This document shows, one piece after another, positions 1-12,903 of a DNA stretch of 64,000 bases. A program made the position numbers and the translations under genes. The DNA comes from Lytechinus pictus (Eukaryota > Echinodermata > Echinoidea > Temnopleuroida > Toxopneustidae), in the NCBI RefSeq assembly GCF_037042905.1, contig NC_087258.1, positions 3,921,001 through 3,985,000 on the forward strand. The letters are read 5' to 3'. The notes beneath the pieces are model-generated. The model was not told the DNA's origin. It saw only the letters and a list, made by a program, of their open reading frames with translations, and did not search any database. How positions within the stretch are numbered: position 1 is the stretch's first letter; every line of letters begins with the position of its first letter.

Positions 1-1719
1 GTTACCCCCCCCCCCCTGCCCCCTAATCTGATCACGTGACACCCCCTTGGTTACCCACCCTTCTCCTCCTCATCACCCCTATCATCCCATGAGCTCAGGC
101 CTACCCTACTATGCCATAAATAATAAATCCCCCTAAAACCCAGGAGGTGATATATATGGTATATATAGGTAATATATACAGTATTATACTTCTGTGGTTA
201 CCCCCCCCCCTGCCCCCTAATCTGATCAAGTGACACCCCCTTGGTTACCCACCCTTCTCCTCCTCATCACCCCTATCATCCCATGAGCTCAGGCCTACCC
301 TACTATGCCATAAATAATAAATCCCCCTAAAACCCAGGAGGTGATATATATGGTATATATAGGTAATATATACAGTATTATACTTCTGTGGTTACCCCCC
401 CCCCTGCCCCCTAATCTGATCACGTGACACCCCCTTGGTTACCCACCCTTCTCCTCCTCATCACCCCTATCATCCCATGAGCTCAGGCCTACCCTACTAT
501 GCCATAAATAATAAATCCCCCTAAAACCCAGGAGGTGATATATATGGTATATATAGGTAATATATACAGTATTATACTTCTGTGGTTACCCCCCCCCTGC
601 CCCCTAATCTGATCACGTGACACCCCCTTGGTTACCCACCCTTCTCCTCCTCATCACCCTTATCATCCCATGAGCTCAGGCCTACCCTACTATGCCATAA
701 ATAATAAATCCCCCTAAAACCCAGGAGGTGATATATATGGTATATATAGGTAATATATACAGTATTATACTTCTGTGGTTACCCCCCCCCCCTGCCCCCT
801 AATCTGATCACGTGACACCCCCTTGGTTACCCACCCTTCTCCTCCTCATCACCCCTATCATCCCATGAGCTCAGGCCTACCCTACTATGCCATAAATAAT
901 AAATCCCCCTAAAACCCAGGAGGTGATATATATGGTATATATAGGTAATATATACAGTATTATACTTCTGTGGTTACCCCCCCCCCCTGCCCCCTAATCT
1001 GATCACGTGACACCCCCTTGGTTACCCACCCTTCTCCTCCTCATCACCCCTATCATCCCATGAGCTCAGGCCTACCCTACTATGCCATAAATAATAAATC
1101 CCCCTAAAACCCAGGAGGTGATATATATGGTATATATAGGTAATATATACAGTATTATACTTCTGTGGTTACCCCCCCCCCTGCCCCCTAATCTGATCAC
1201 GTGACACCCCCTTGGTTACCCACCCTTCTCCTCCTCATCACCCCTATCATCCCATGAGCTCAGGCCTACCCTACTATGCCATAAATAATAAATCCCCCTA
1301 AAACCCAGGAGGTGATATATATGGTATATATAGGTAATATATACAGTATTATACTTCTGTGGTTACCCCCCCCCCTGCCCCCTAATCTGATCACGTGACA
1401 CCCCCTTGGTTACCCACCCTTCTCCTCCTCATCACCCCTATCATCCCATGAGCTCAGGCCTACCCTACTATGCCATAAATAATAAATCCCTCTAAAACCC
1501 AGGAGGTGATATATATGGTATATATAGGTAATATATACAGTATTATACTTCTGTGGTTACCCCCCCCCCCCTGCCCCCTAATCTGATCACGTGACACCCC
1601 CTTGGTTACCCACCCTTCTCCTCCTCATCACCCCTATCATCCCATGAGCTCAGGCCTACCCTACTATGCCATAAATAATAAATCCCCCTAAAACCCAGGA
1701 GGTGATATATATGGTATAT
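1..1719. repeat. Satellite array, ~194-bp unit, nine units
   Basis: Unit starts at 1, 197, 391, 585, 778, 973, 1168, 1362 and 1556 (last unit cut at ~1719). Each unit has GTTAC plus a poly-C run, GATCACGTGAC, GAGCTC and a TATATA-rich end. Lengths are 196, 194, 194, 193, 195, 195, 194 and 194: always 184 plus the number of C in the run (9-12). Only a few point changes separate units. The array probably continues to the left of the window. Confidence 0.97.
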
Positions 1720-2808
1720 GGATCATGTGTAACAACTATTCCTTTTTCAGAATAATTATATTTCATTAAAAGTTATTCTCCTTTTCACATTTCAGCCCTC
1801 AAATATCTCTAAAAAGCTGTAACGATGCCAGAAAACCCCATTATTGTCAGTTTAATCGGAAATGTAGTAGAAGTAGTAAGTGTCGGTAGTACATTGTTTT
1901 GTGCCGTAACCAGAAGGAGATCCCATTTGAGACTTGAGAAATTTAATAAGCACGCCATGGACCCGATTTGCTCCAAATTTCGTTAAAATCTGAGGTAGTC
2001 GAATATTTTCAGTAAAAATTGGTCAAGGGGTAGTTTTTTTAAAGAAAAAATCCGACCCTCTCCGATTTTAATGAAATTCACACCAAGGCTTTGCCTTGGC
2101 ATGTACTTGGCGTGATGTAAATTTGACGTGCTAAGGATGACCAGGTGGAGAGTTATTCAACATACTACAATTATGTTGTTACTACTTCTACTACCCCCCG
2201 CGTCAAGCCCTCTAGGAATTGTTTTGGGCATAATTATGACATTATCTGTGCCCTCCTCTTGTCTACAAATAATAAAGTACCTTGCCAACATGCCAATCAA
2301 AAATTCATTAAGGTTTGGTAATGGTAGGAAAACTAATTAGGCAGGGCGCCCTCTTGGTGCAGTAGGTGGATACTTTTCCAGACAAAATTAGCGTTTAAAT
2401 TAGTTGAAATAGTTTTGTAATCGATTATATTATGATTGATTCATTCATATTTTATTTCCCCCAAAATGTGGATAACATATTATTTAAATATGTAGTTATA
2501 TGGCTGGTAACGTATAATGGACATAAGTCTAACATATGTGTTACCCACGAATCGCCCAATCAGCGCACAGCACGTAAATAACGGTCAATTTCAAATTCGA
2601 TTAAAACGCGAGGATCCTCGCGTTTTATTCGAACCGTTTTTTCTTCATATTTCAGCCGTTTATGGACGGATTTTCCTCAAACCAACGGCATATTTCTTCC
2701 TAAACTATCATTCTGCTTCAATATTCATAGTTGTTTTCATCCTACCGACCAAATTAGTTAGAAACCTGAAGCGCCCTCTACCCCACTACTGAACCTCCCC
2801 TTTAACAA
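1720..2808. other. No gene seen; one 24-bp perfect palindrome
   Basis: AT-rich sequence without a convincing coding frame. A perfect palindrome lies at 2603-2626: AAAACGCGAGGA followed by its complement, centred on GGATCC, with near-matching flanks TTCGA on both sides. Confidence 0.6.
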
Positions 2809-3230
2809 TGGATGGAGAGAATTGTGCCGAGATCCCTCTAGAATAGAGGAGAGCTCGGTGTCCGGTATATGGAGGCTGTCTGTCGCTAGCTGCCGCCATT
2901 TATCTATAGGATAATCGGATGGATTTTAATCCTGGATGGAGGAAATTGTACCGAGATTCCTCTAAAATAGACGAGAGCTCGCGGCCAGGTATTTTGAGGG
3001 TGTCTGTCGCTATCTGGCGGCATTTATCCATGGGATAATCGGATGGATTTTAATCCTGGTTGAAGAGAATTGTGCCGAGATCCCTCTAGAATAGAGGAGA
3101 GTGAGGGGCCCGGTATATCTATGGGATATTCGGATGGATTTTAATCCTGGATGGAGAAAATTGTACCGAGATCCCTCTAAAATAGACGAGAGCTCGGGGC
3201 CCGGTATATCGAGGCTGTCTTTCTGCATGC
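2809..3230. repeat. Four-copy tandem repeat, ~124-bp unit
   Basis: Units begin near 2809, 2933, 3057 and 3148. Each contains GATGGAGAGAATTGTGCCGA, then CCTCTAGAATAGA and GGATGGATTTTAATCCTGG. The third unit has lost about 33 bp (period 91 instead of 124). Confidence 0.9.
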
Positions 3231-3953
3231 ATTAAATACGATTTTTCTGTATGAAATATAGACAGAAAAGTGCCTGGTTGTGGGCCCAGGTTGTGGGTTT
3301 ACATAAAGTTCCTTTAATTCAACAGAAATGTAAATTTTCCAAGATTATTATAAAAGATTTCCTGTAAATAGTGAATCAATTAAAATAAAACAAAAATTTA
3401 AATGCAACATGCTTGCAGAAGACTCCAGAATTCTATATTTTTATTCTATAGAAATCTTATTCACTTTAACAGATAACCTGTAAAATTTGTGAAATGTAAG
3501 CCACAAGCAAAACACAATAAAGCAGGAAAATTAAACAAACAAAATGTGTAGAATGCTACAAGCATGTGCTTTAAATTTCAGATGAATAAGTCAGTCAATG
3601 AAACAACTGCCATAATTTTTATATTTTCAAGTATTTTTTTATTCAATCATACACGCATAACACAGCATATAAGAACCGATTTGGGTCTTTCCACAAATAA
3701 AAGGGCCAGTGGTAAATACAGTCATTTTTTAACTTTTAGGGAGGATTGCCACCTAATTGCTACATTTTCAGCAATATTTGTCTTAGAATCATATTGCCCA
3801 TACCCAAAGCTACCATAAGAACATAAAGGCTTTTTGGGGAAAATATTGTGACATTTTGCATATATACCACATAATGCATGTTTTCAATCCTAACTTCACA
3901 CTGTTAATTAATTTTCAATAAATAAATTATAATGATACACTAGGTTCATTGAT
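3231..3953. other. AT-rich interval without recognised features
   Basis: No convincing gene. A segment near 3678-3712 (GGTCTTTCCACAAATAAAAG) is roughly inverted at 5085-5105, so it may be an outer arm of the foldback complex that follows. Confidence 0.5.
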
Positions 3954-4697
3954 GAGAAATAAATTATTACAGTTGGAGAACAGTCCAAAAGTCATGTGAT
4001 CTTTTTACAACTCTATAAAATGATGCATTTATGTTACATTTCCCACCAAATTAATTTCAACCAAACTGTTTAAAGCACTTTCAAAGCATGCACGTGTAAC
4101 ATTTTTGTGAGAAACCAAACTGATCTTGGAATATTGAAATTGCTATATTTCTTCTAATTTATCAACTGCAATTCCTATTCCTGTGTGATCAAGTCTTAGG
4201 AGGAGAAAGCTTTCACAATGACTTCAAATCAGTTGATACTGACCATTATTGGTGCTGCTACACCAAGCACAACATTGCACGTGTAACACGTTTTGTGAGA
4301 AACCAAATGTTACACGTGTTTGGTTTCTCATGCACGTGTAACATTTGGTTTCTCACAAAAGTGTTACACGTGCAATGTTGTGCTTGGTGTAGCAGCAACA
4401 ATAATGGTCAGTATCAATTGATTTTAAGCCATTGTGAAAGCTTCCTCCTCCTAAGACTTGATCACACAGGAATAGGAATTGCACTTGATAAATTAGGAGA
4501 AATATAGCAATTTCAAATATTCCCAGATCAGTTTGGTTTCTCACAAAAGCGTTACACGTTCATGCTTTTTAAGTGCATAACACGGTTTGGTTAAAATTAA
4601 TTTGGTGGGAAATGTACCTAAATGCACCATCTTATAGAGTTGTAAAAAGATCACATGACTTTTGGATTGTTCTCCAACTCTAATGATTTATTTCTTA
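3954..4697. mobile_element. Foldback element with GTTACACGTG motifs
   Basis: An inverted repeat centred at 4325.5 whose arms run almost to the centre. The outer ends are GAGAAATAAATTA and its complement near 4684-4696; the inner arms are AACCAAATGTTACACGTG (4301) and its complement (4333). The motif GTTACACGT occurs several times in it. No transposase is seen; non-autonomous foldback DNA element. Confidence 0.85.
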
Positions 4698-5162
4698 CTT
4701 TTAAGGTTTGGTTTCTCAGGTGGACACCGTTACACGTGCAAATCTTATTTTCAGCACAAAAATTAATATTGAATTTATTTTTTCATTTCTTTTTGCTTAA
4801 TGTACACTGAAATCACTATTTTAATGAAAAATAACAAAAACATGAGCACTGTCATAAGTGTCTAGCTTTTAGTATGACTTTTAACATTTTGGTTTCTCTG
4901 TTACACGTTCAAAGTATTCAAAGCCTTTCAGATGCAATTTTGATGGAATTAACAGTAAATGATATTCCACATTCATTTGAAATGGTCTCTCTTAGCTAAC
5001 TATTCATTAAAAAACACAACTGAAAGCAAATTAACAAGTTTTTGATTTTGTGACAGTTTTGTACATGTCACAAAATGGCCCCTTTATTTATGGAAAGACC
5101 CATTTACATGGAACTAAAAAATTAACAAAGAAACACAATTTAACATAGGAGTGAATGCATAT
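4698..5162. other. Spacer between two foldback elements
   Basis: AT-rich. Contains further copies of the foldback motif: GGTGGACACCGTTACACGTG at 4720 and TTTGGTTTCTCTGTTACACG at 4891. The first joins GGACACC (typical of the next element) to GTTACACGTG (typical of the previous one). Confidence 0.6.
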
Positions 5163-5584
5163 GGACACCAGTGTCCCGTTACATCCACAACAACTTAATT
5201 TTATTTTGAGATACACCAGCACATCTATGATACCTGTCATAGCAAAAACCTACATGGTTGCTGTATGTTATGTTGATGGTTCAATGAGGCAAAACTATGA
5301 ACGAAGGAATGCAACCTTCCCTGATCGAGTTTCTGATGAATGTTGTGGATGTAACGGTTTCCGCCTAAATGTCACAAAGGGTGGACACCGCGTTATATCC
5401 ACAACATTCTGCTTCATTCATCAGAAACTCTGGAAGTCAGTATTCTTTCGTTCCGGGTTTTGTTGCATTGAATTAACAACAGAGTCAATATAGTAACCAG
5501 GCATGTATTTATCATCAAGGGAATCACGGATGTGCTGTTACATCTCAAAATAGACGTTGTGGATGTAACAAGGACACGGTGTCC
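5163..5584. mobile_element. Second foldback element, GTTACATCCACAAC type
   Basis: Inverted repeat of ~420 bp centred near 5374. The left end is GGACACCAGTGTCC then GTTACATCCACAAC; the right end is GTTGTGGATGTAAC then GGACACGGTGTCC. Inner arms TTTCTGATGAATG and complement at 5330 and 5418. Open frames in it are shadows of the repeat. Confidence 0.8.
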
Positions 5585-6004
5585 AGTTACATCCAAAACA
5601 CTGGTTTTTCAGAATTATTTTCGAAACGCATCATGGATCAGTGTGTCTGTGATTCTTAGATGCTTCTTGTTGGCACCTAAGATAAAATGACCTAGTTGAA
5701 AATAAGTAACTAAACAGTAGTTTTAAATTACAGGGGATTAAAGACAAAATGCCACCAATTTTTTTTTTGGGGGGGGGCATGGCCCCCTGACTAAGAAAAT
5801 CTAGCTGTGCCTGTGTATGATTGAAAGAAAAGACTCATTTTTTTGTTATTGACCTCTAGTCTATAGACTCTAGATCTAGATAAGATAAGGTTTCGCTGCA
5901 GTTTTTATCCTTTTAATTAAAAGTAAACAAACTCAGTATCTTTATGCCTCTACTGAAATAAATGGTTGTTTAATTGAAGAAAAAAAAAAGTCACAATAAC
6001 TGTA
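5585..6004. other. No gene seen
   Basis: AT-rich, with a poly-T/poly-G run at 5761-5778 and nothing recognisable. Confidence 0.5.
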
Positions 6005-6440
6005 CACCCTAAATTCGGGGGGGGGGGTACTCAAATTATAACATGATACTTATGTGCCGCACCAAAGTTGAAAATAGGGGGCTCTGGAATGGCTCTTGGT
6101 CTTAAAATTGGGGTCTCCAGAATGGCTTTACCTGTAGGTTTAACAATTGCTGGAACTGACCATATCAGAGCTCGAGAAAGGGGGTCTTTGGAACTTGATT
6201 TCCGGGTATGCGTCATATGAATATGCATGAAAATGCCATGGCTTGCTGCGCAATGAACCAATCAGCGGTCTCCGAATCGCTGTGCAGAGCTTGGCTATCC
6301 ATTGAATGTAGTACAGTCAATTTACCACTGTGCGGGCGGCACTGGAATGGGAACCACAAATTTGGGGGTCCAAATCTATGCATGCTCTTGGTAAATGTAC
6401 ATGTACAAGTGTATGCCCTTTGTCAAAATTGAGCATTTAG
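6005..6440. repeat. Dispersed repeat related to the 33302 element
   Basis: Contains TATGTGCCGCACCAAAG and repeated GGGG(T/C)CT..GGAATGG phrases, much like the MITE at 33302-33684. Ends near GGCGGCACTGGAATGGG. Probably a diverged copy. Confidence 0.6.
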
Positions 6441-6523
6441 CATAGTATAGGTCTAGATCTATTTCTCAGTGAATGTGTTGAATGGAGTATACAAAATCTA
6501 CATACAGTAGTCCCTGGTTTTAA

Positions 6524-6905
6524 CCCGGGGGGGGGGGGGGGGGCACTCACAGGGTTATTAAGGGTTACCAAGACGCTGATTTTCAACAAAAAGGGGTGCT
6601 TTTGACGATTGCTGAACGTGTTTAGGGGATAAATTTTCCACCTTGGCGCTCTTCAGTGAAATGCTGTCCTGATTTTTTAGTAAAAACGAACCAAAACAAA
6701 GAAAGAAACCTGTTTAGGGAATAATATACATGTATATATTAAATCTGTTTAGGGGGGTTTGGTATTCTGAGAAGCAGTGCTTAAATCCTTGTTTAGGGGT
6801 GTTATTTCATCGAAGTATAAAACCTGTTTAGGGGGTATTTTTCAAACCCATGGACACGCATGTGTACAACCGGTATCTGTGAGTGCCCCCCCCCCCCCGG
6901 GGGTT
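6524..6905. mobile_element. MITE with poly-G TIRs and repeated TGTTTAGGGG
   Basis: Left end CCCGGG plus a long G run and CACTCACAG, right end CTGTGAGTGCC plus a C run and CCGGGG. TTTTAA flanks both ends, so a TTAA target site is likely. The inside repeats (C)TGTTTAGGGG five times. Confidence 0.75.
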
Positions 6906-8080
6906 TTAAAACATAGTTAAGCATTTAATTCTCTTACATGTATATGTATTTATTTAAATACATACATTTAGTATTGTTGAAGATGTCGAACCTGTTTTCT
7001 TATTCTTAGCATGCACAACTGCTAATGACTGCCAAATATTAATATTTAGGCTGAAAATTTTGATTTCTTGAAATTTACCCTCCAAAAATGTTTGTAAATA
7101 GAGAACTTTGATGGTTTGAAGTTCTTTCTTCTTGTTGGAATTAAGATGAGATAGATCTAGTTGTTTTTGTTGTCATTGTTTGTTTTTATGGTGGTCTCAT
7201 TCAAAATAGGATAGGAGAAATAGGATTTACATATTTTATTTATAGTCTATTTTGACTGGATTTGATTCTGAAAGTAATAATTAGGAATAACCTTGTGTTT
7301 GCACTTTTTTTTTTTTTTTTTTTAAATCCAATTTAAATCAAATAAATCAGCTTTTTTAAAGTAAACAAAAAAAATTGCCAACCCTGATATTTGGTAACCG
7401 TGTCCTATTGTCAGTAATTTCAATTGTGTAGGCCTAACTGTATGCAAGGTTAAACATGTATGTGCATTAAGTGGTGGGGGGGGGGGGTAATAATCAAGAT
7501 GCAATTTCATGTCAGGGGACCTTAAAGGACACACATACGCGCACCAGCTACATTGTGGGGTAAAGGGTGTGTGAACATTGTGGGGCGAGTCGTGTAGGTG
7601 CAAAGACACATTGTGGGCAGCAGTTTTTACGTATGTAGGAACATACCTTATGGGTCGAATGTGTGACATAGTGGGATTATTTTTACAACTTTGTGTTGGT
7701 GCATGTATGTACATTGGGTGGCACTTTCATGTGAACAAGAACGCGCATCGCAACCAATGCGGGGTGACTGTGTGGTCAAGTTGAGTTTGTATTGTATGTA
7801 CAATCATAATATTGTGTCCTATAAAAAAAAGTTGGCGGGATCTATTGAAACAACATTGCGGGATGCACACGTAATTGTTAGTGCATGCGTCCAAGAAAAA
7901 TAGACCCAGCTTCGAGAACATAGCAATATTGTTTGACCAGTAAGTTATATTTAAATTAACAATTTGAGATTTGCTCATCATGTCAGGGCAAATGTATTAG
8001 GTTTGGCTTCAATCACTGGACAGCTAGAGAACGAGTTACTCTTTAATGTTAATTAATAACTAGGGTCAAATTATAAATTT
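6906..8080. other. No gene seen
   Basis: AT-rich with a poly-T run (7303-7323) and a G run (7471-7487). Phrases such as CACATTGTGGG recur in 7550-7620. No coding evidence. Confidence 0.5.
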
Positions 8081-8168
8081 TTAATACAAGGCTCCCAAAG
8101 TTGGGTACACTTCTTATAGATCACATTATGCATTTTTCATACAAGGCTCTCAAAGTTGGGTATACTTC
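8081..8168. repeat. Two-copy direct repeat
   Basis: ATACAAGGCTC(C/T)CAAAGTTGGGTA(C/T)ACTT occurs twice, about 54 bp apart (near 8085 and 8139). Confidence 0.7.
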
Positions 8169-10585
8169 AACATTTGTTAATGCACTATATATAGCCTATA
8201 GTGTGTTATGTAATAACACACCCATGGGTTCATTTCTATTCTGCCTGTGGGGAATCTACAGGTAGGACTATGGTGTGCCAATGGTGTACACAACACAAAC
8301 TTTAAAAATCATTAAAATATCACTTTTGTGACCAAAAATACGGGTTTCCATACAGTTGCAATTTATTTATCATTAGTAACTTGGGGATAATTTCTTTATT
8401 CACCAGAACGCTCGAAAAGTTGAATTTTGCGCATATTTTTGTATACGCCCTCTATTGGTGGAAAGTAATATGGCACTACAATTTTGGTTTTTCAATCTCT
8501 ATTTTTAATTAAGAAAAAATAATTCAAAGATTCAAATTTACTTAATAGCCAAGTTATATGATGAATAGCTGTACTGGAACCTGACGGTGTGAAAAAATCA
8601 CGCATTTGTCTCAAAGGAAAAGAGAAAATGTGCCAAACATTGCTAACCTTATTTCACCAAACAGGGAGGAGTAACAGAGAACAAGGTTATATCATAACCT
8701 TGTTCATAGAATGAGTGGTAATAACATTGAACTGTGGTTTAGTGCTATTCATCTTGTTTTATAAGCCAGTTGCGGTTTTCCATGAAGTTCTTTTAATACT
8801 AAGTATCATGGATGTATGTACTATTAAGAAATAGTACTGCTGAGTACCTCCATGCATGGTTTAATACAATACTGTTTGTAAGAAGCTATTGACCTTAATT
8901 TTTTTTTTTTGCTTCTCAGACTGACGTTTAGGCCTACAAATAAATACACCTTACCGAACATATCAAAGAAAGCAATAAGCTTATTAGAACTCAGTACAGA
9001 GTGCATTGTTACTCATAAAAAGATACCATACAAGGTCATCTTGCTCATCCCAATGTATGTTAACCCCCCCCCCCCCGGTAACGTGTAAAAATTTAAATGG
9101 TCATGCAGGCCAATGCAATGTGATGCATGTGAAAACAGGGTTTCACTCTATACAACCCCCACCCATCCCCTCTCGATCCCCTAGTAAAAGTAAATATAGT
9201 AGACGTTGCAGATCAGATAGAATGAAGTTTTTATTGTATTTTGCACACACAGAAATTCAAATTATGTAAGAATTACATGATACAGTGAGCTTAAAAAAAT
9301 ATAATTGGACACCATTTTTTGAGGCCACTGTCATTTCAAGCCGAACTGCTCACGATGGCAGTCTCCTGCGTTCAACACATACCGGTTCGTTAGAATCACC
9401 ATTATACAACATATATCAGTAGATAAATCCTTGACTGCAGATTGGTGCATCACATGACATTCAGAGGAATCAGCTGTAGCACGCCAAAACATGACCATGC
9501 AATAGTCAACTATTGCACGCTTGAACAAGTGTGATTGCTCCCACACTAATGCGTGTATCATAGCCTGCGCCTAAACAATAACTGCATGCACGTACAGGCA
9601 TCTCTGTGCTACATAGGCCTACACCATATACAGATGATATAATGTTTAGCGAAATAAAAGGATAAGAGTAGATTGATACTTGTTCTTTCATAGGCCTAAT
9701 ACTTTTTTTTGGTTTTGGGGTCAAGATTATGTCTAAAAGTTGTTCATTCAATGTTTTGTCATTTGTGCGACTGTTCGAACATTACATTCAGTGCAAGTTA
9801 AAGCAGTCTATTCAACTCTGCTTTGCGCCATTGAATAGATTCCTTCAATTTGCACGCTCATGTAATATTCGGAACAATCTCACTCATAAACATTGAAATT
9901 TGTATAGTATGTGTATTTAAAGAGAAAAGTTTATGCTCACATCCTTATTTTGTATTCGTTATGTATTATGACTCTGCTTATATTAAGAATTATTTTGTAT
10001 ATAGTATTCATACACACAATTTTATATCATTATTTTGAAATAAATGCAAACAAAAAATATATCAATTAGTACCTCTGATTGTTATGCGGAAATGGACTTT
10101 AACAAATAAATGATGACAGATTAAGGAGATAAGTTACCAATTATCCCCAATGACATTTGATATTGAACAAAATACTTAACAAGCTATGAAAGTTACTGAA
10201 ATGATTGCTGATTTATCTACTTAAATTATCCTAAGTATCTGTCTGCATGCATATTGAACTATTAATTTATAAGGACAAATCAGATGACTAGAATAGATTT
10301 GAATGAAGCAATATGTAACCTTAAGGAGGAAGTTGAGTTTTTGGAAGAGTCGATTAACTACCCTATCAGCCTATCTTTTTTTTAAACAGAGATGGAACAA
10401 AAATGTATATGAAAATTAAATATACCGTTGGATTTACAGGTCTATAAAAGAATTAAGTTTTATCAGGATTTTACTTAAATCCATTTTGTGAAATAAAACC
10501 TTCCAAGTGCTAAAGGATGGTCAGGCTGAAAGTGTTGTAATGTTCTCTAAAACAGTGTAATCATTATTCATACTTTGATTTTTTT
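8169..10585. other. No gene seen
   Basis: AT-rich non-coding sequence with a C run at 9063-9076. Short open frames show no family features. Confidence 0.5.
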
Positions 10586-10587
10586 CG

Positions 10588-11105
10588 TATAAACCCCTCA
10601 AAAAAGTTCTGCAACTCAAGTTTGAGTGCTAATAAATTTCTTAGTGTGCCATCACCATGTGTAAAAGTGGTATCATTGGAAAGCATAATTATTCCTCTTT
10701 ACAATCATGTGTCATTTGTAATGCTAATGTTATGAAATGTACAGACATGATAAATATGCAGCAATGTAAAAAATGAAATGTTGCAAAATTTGTTGTTTCC
10801 AATAGCGAATTTCCAATTGTCTGGGATATGGGCTGAGTGCATTCACTGTCACCTGCATGGTATCAAATGGAGACTCTTGTTTTAAAAAAACAATGCATTT
10901 TGCAACATTTAACTTCTGATTTTTTCTCTACGTTCAGGATATCTGCATGTTTCACGATGACATTATCACAGCAGATGGCACATCATTGTAAAAATGAATG
11001 ATTAAGCTTTCCAATGATACCAGTTTCATCTTTTATACTTCAGTAAAAAAAAACCCATTTCATCCCTCAAAAGTGAGTTGCAGAACTTTTTGAGGGGTTT
11101 TATAA
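10588..11105. mobile_element. MITE with CCCCTCAAAAAAGTTCTGCA ends
   Basis: Left end AACCCCTCAAAAAAGTTCTG, right end CAGAACTTTTTGAGGGGTT, both followed inward by GCAACTCA or its complement. Flanked by TATA, suggesting a Tc1/mariner-type TA target site. No transposase inside. Confidence 0.85.
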
Positions 11106-12035
11106 AGAGTACTTGTGGAAATTCCTGGTTCTTCCGAATACTCAACCTCTCTTGTGTTCAGATTGACTTAAATGTTTTCTAACAGCACTTGTGAACATGG
11201 CTACAGAGTTTAACTCATCATGAAAATTAAATGTTTTTTTTTCCTGATGGACATATTTAAAGTATCTGGCACCCTTTGCATGATTGCTGGGGCAACATTC
11301 TAGGTAATGCTATGTGTAAGTTCTACTCTACATTGGAGTTTTAACATGAGAATCAATATGAACTTAAAATTCCTGCCTGAAACTTTGCACCAAGTTATGT
11401 GAAAAATTATTCTTACTGAAGGTAAAAGCTCTAAGCCCTAAGCCTAAATAAACTCCATGTATATGGCTGTAAGGCCCCTCAATTTTTTTGTTTTTAATAC
11501 AAAAGACAAGTCATAAAACAATAAACATCATAAAACAATGAAATAGAAAGGACCTAGAACTATAAAGTATATCACAAATTCATAAAACAGTAACGCAAAA
11601 ACAGATTGGATTGAAAATATTTGTGGTAGGCTTTGGAAACCACACTTACTAGTATACCAGATTCTGGAGACTAGAATTTCCTTTGTTTGCATACAAGTAC
11701 AGTTCACTCCCATTATAAAAGTAATTGCCTCACTATAAGTATACAATTTTATTTTTCAACACTGAATAGTGACAACAAAGTCTGCACAAACTGAAATCGG
11801 TAGTATCCTTGCTCCTTATGACAATTCTGGTAACAGATAATTCTATTGTAAAGTTTCATGAATACTTATTTTGAAATGAATTGAAATATTTTGAATTAGA
11901 AAACAAGGCAAAAGCGATTTTGTGTCTCGCCCACATATGAATATAACAAGAAATTTTGCGATGTGCGAGGGCACGCAACAGAATTGTATTGAAACTTCAT
12001 TTTGAAATGACTGGGATGGATTAACACTTGATATA
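11106..12035. other. No gene seen
   Basis: AT-rich, no repeat or coding pattern recognised. It lies downstream of the main minus-strand gene. Confidence 0.5.
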
Positions 12036-12234
12036 AAGGCCTGGTCACACCGCCGAAGCGTTTTTGGAGCGGTTGGGAGAGAGGGTCGAATTTCGCTCAC
12101 AAAATTGGGGGAAAAATCGAAAACAAAATAAAAACAATCGAAATTGAAAATGGTGAACAGTAGCGAGCGGTGATGATTTTTTCTCTCCGCTCCACAACCG
12201 CTCCAACAACGCTCGGGCGGTGTGACCAGGCCTT
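12036..12234. mobile_element. Short MITE, AAGGCCTGGTCACACCGCC ends
   Basis: 19-bp TIRs: AAGGCCTGGTCACACCGCC at 12036 and GGCGGTGTGACCAGGCCTT ending at 12234. The arms continue with GAGCGG(T/G)TTG-like matches. About 199 bp, no coding capacity. Confidence 0.9.
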
Positions 12235-12349
12235 AAGAGCCTTGCATGGACGTAAACTTTAATCTTCATCAGTTTGATGAAGAACAATTTAACTGGTATT
12301 ACTATAATTGCTTCGACTGGAATGCAGTTGTTGGAACTTGTCTCCAGTT

Positions 12350-12445
12350 GATTTTTACTGGTCCAGTTAAAAATCAACTGGCCCAGTAAAAATATAGTGG
12401 AAACCAGTAAAAATCTACTGGAAACCAGTAAAAACAAATACTGGT
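12350..12445. repeat. CCAGTAAAAA minisatellite
   Basis: Repeated CTGGAAACCAGTAAAAA-like units of about 22-25 bp with inverted ACTGG/CCAGT parts. It lies just downstream of the main gene's stop. Confidence 0.7.
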
Positions 12446-12655
12446 CTAACTGGCCTTTCCTTCTGGGTAGGTTTGTGACGGACGGACATATGGATCCCGC
12501 TAATTAAGTCTCGCTTTCATTGCTGGTGAGCGAGACCAAAATGACACCCTTAACTGTGGAAATGACCTTTTAGTAAGACTTACCAACATCTGGAATGCAA
12601 ACAAATTATTTTCAAATCTGAAAAATCCTGTGAAGAACCTAGCTCCCCCACTCTC

Positions 12656-12903
12656 TTAATGGTATTTCTTATTGACATGTAGTCGGATCCAGCTTACTTT
12701 AGACTTAATGTTTTTTAGCTTTAATTTCCATATGGAACCACCATTCTGTTTGCTTTTACGCATAGCAGCTGCAACTGCCTTCTCTCCTGGAGTTTTGTCA
12801 CTGTCTAGGAAAGACTTGAAAAGTTTATTCACTTCGTTGATCTCTTCAGTACTCCAGTTATGCCTTGTTGTCGCTTTCCTCTTTCTCTGTATTCTTTCTA
12901 CAG
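12656..12903 (-). CDS. Exon 15, C-terminal SANT/Myb-like domain and stop
   Basis: Acceptor CTTTTCAG|CTGTAG. 81 residues then TAA at 12656-12658. Reads RKRKATTRHNWSTEEINEVN, a W-S-x-E-E-x-x-x-V start, a helix LFKSFLD, and ends IKSKVSWIRLHVNKKYH. This resembles the SANT-like tail common on Crypton-derived metazoan proteins and is probably DNA-binding. No AATAAA lies within 250 bp downstream; an ATTAAA complement sits at 12258-12263. Confidence 0.88.

Noticed and set aside
1-1719. Telomeric or rDNA spacer array
   Set aside because: No TTAGGG-type repeats and no rRNA sequence; only the satellite unit is visible.
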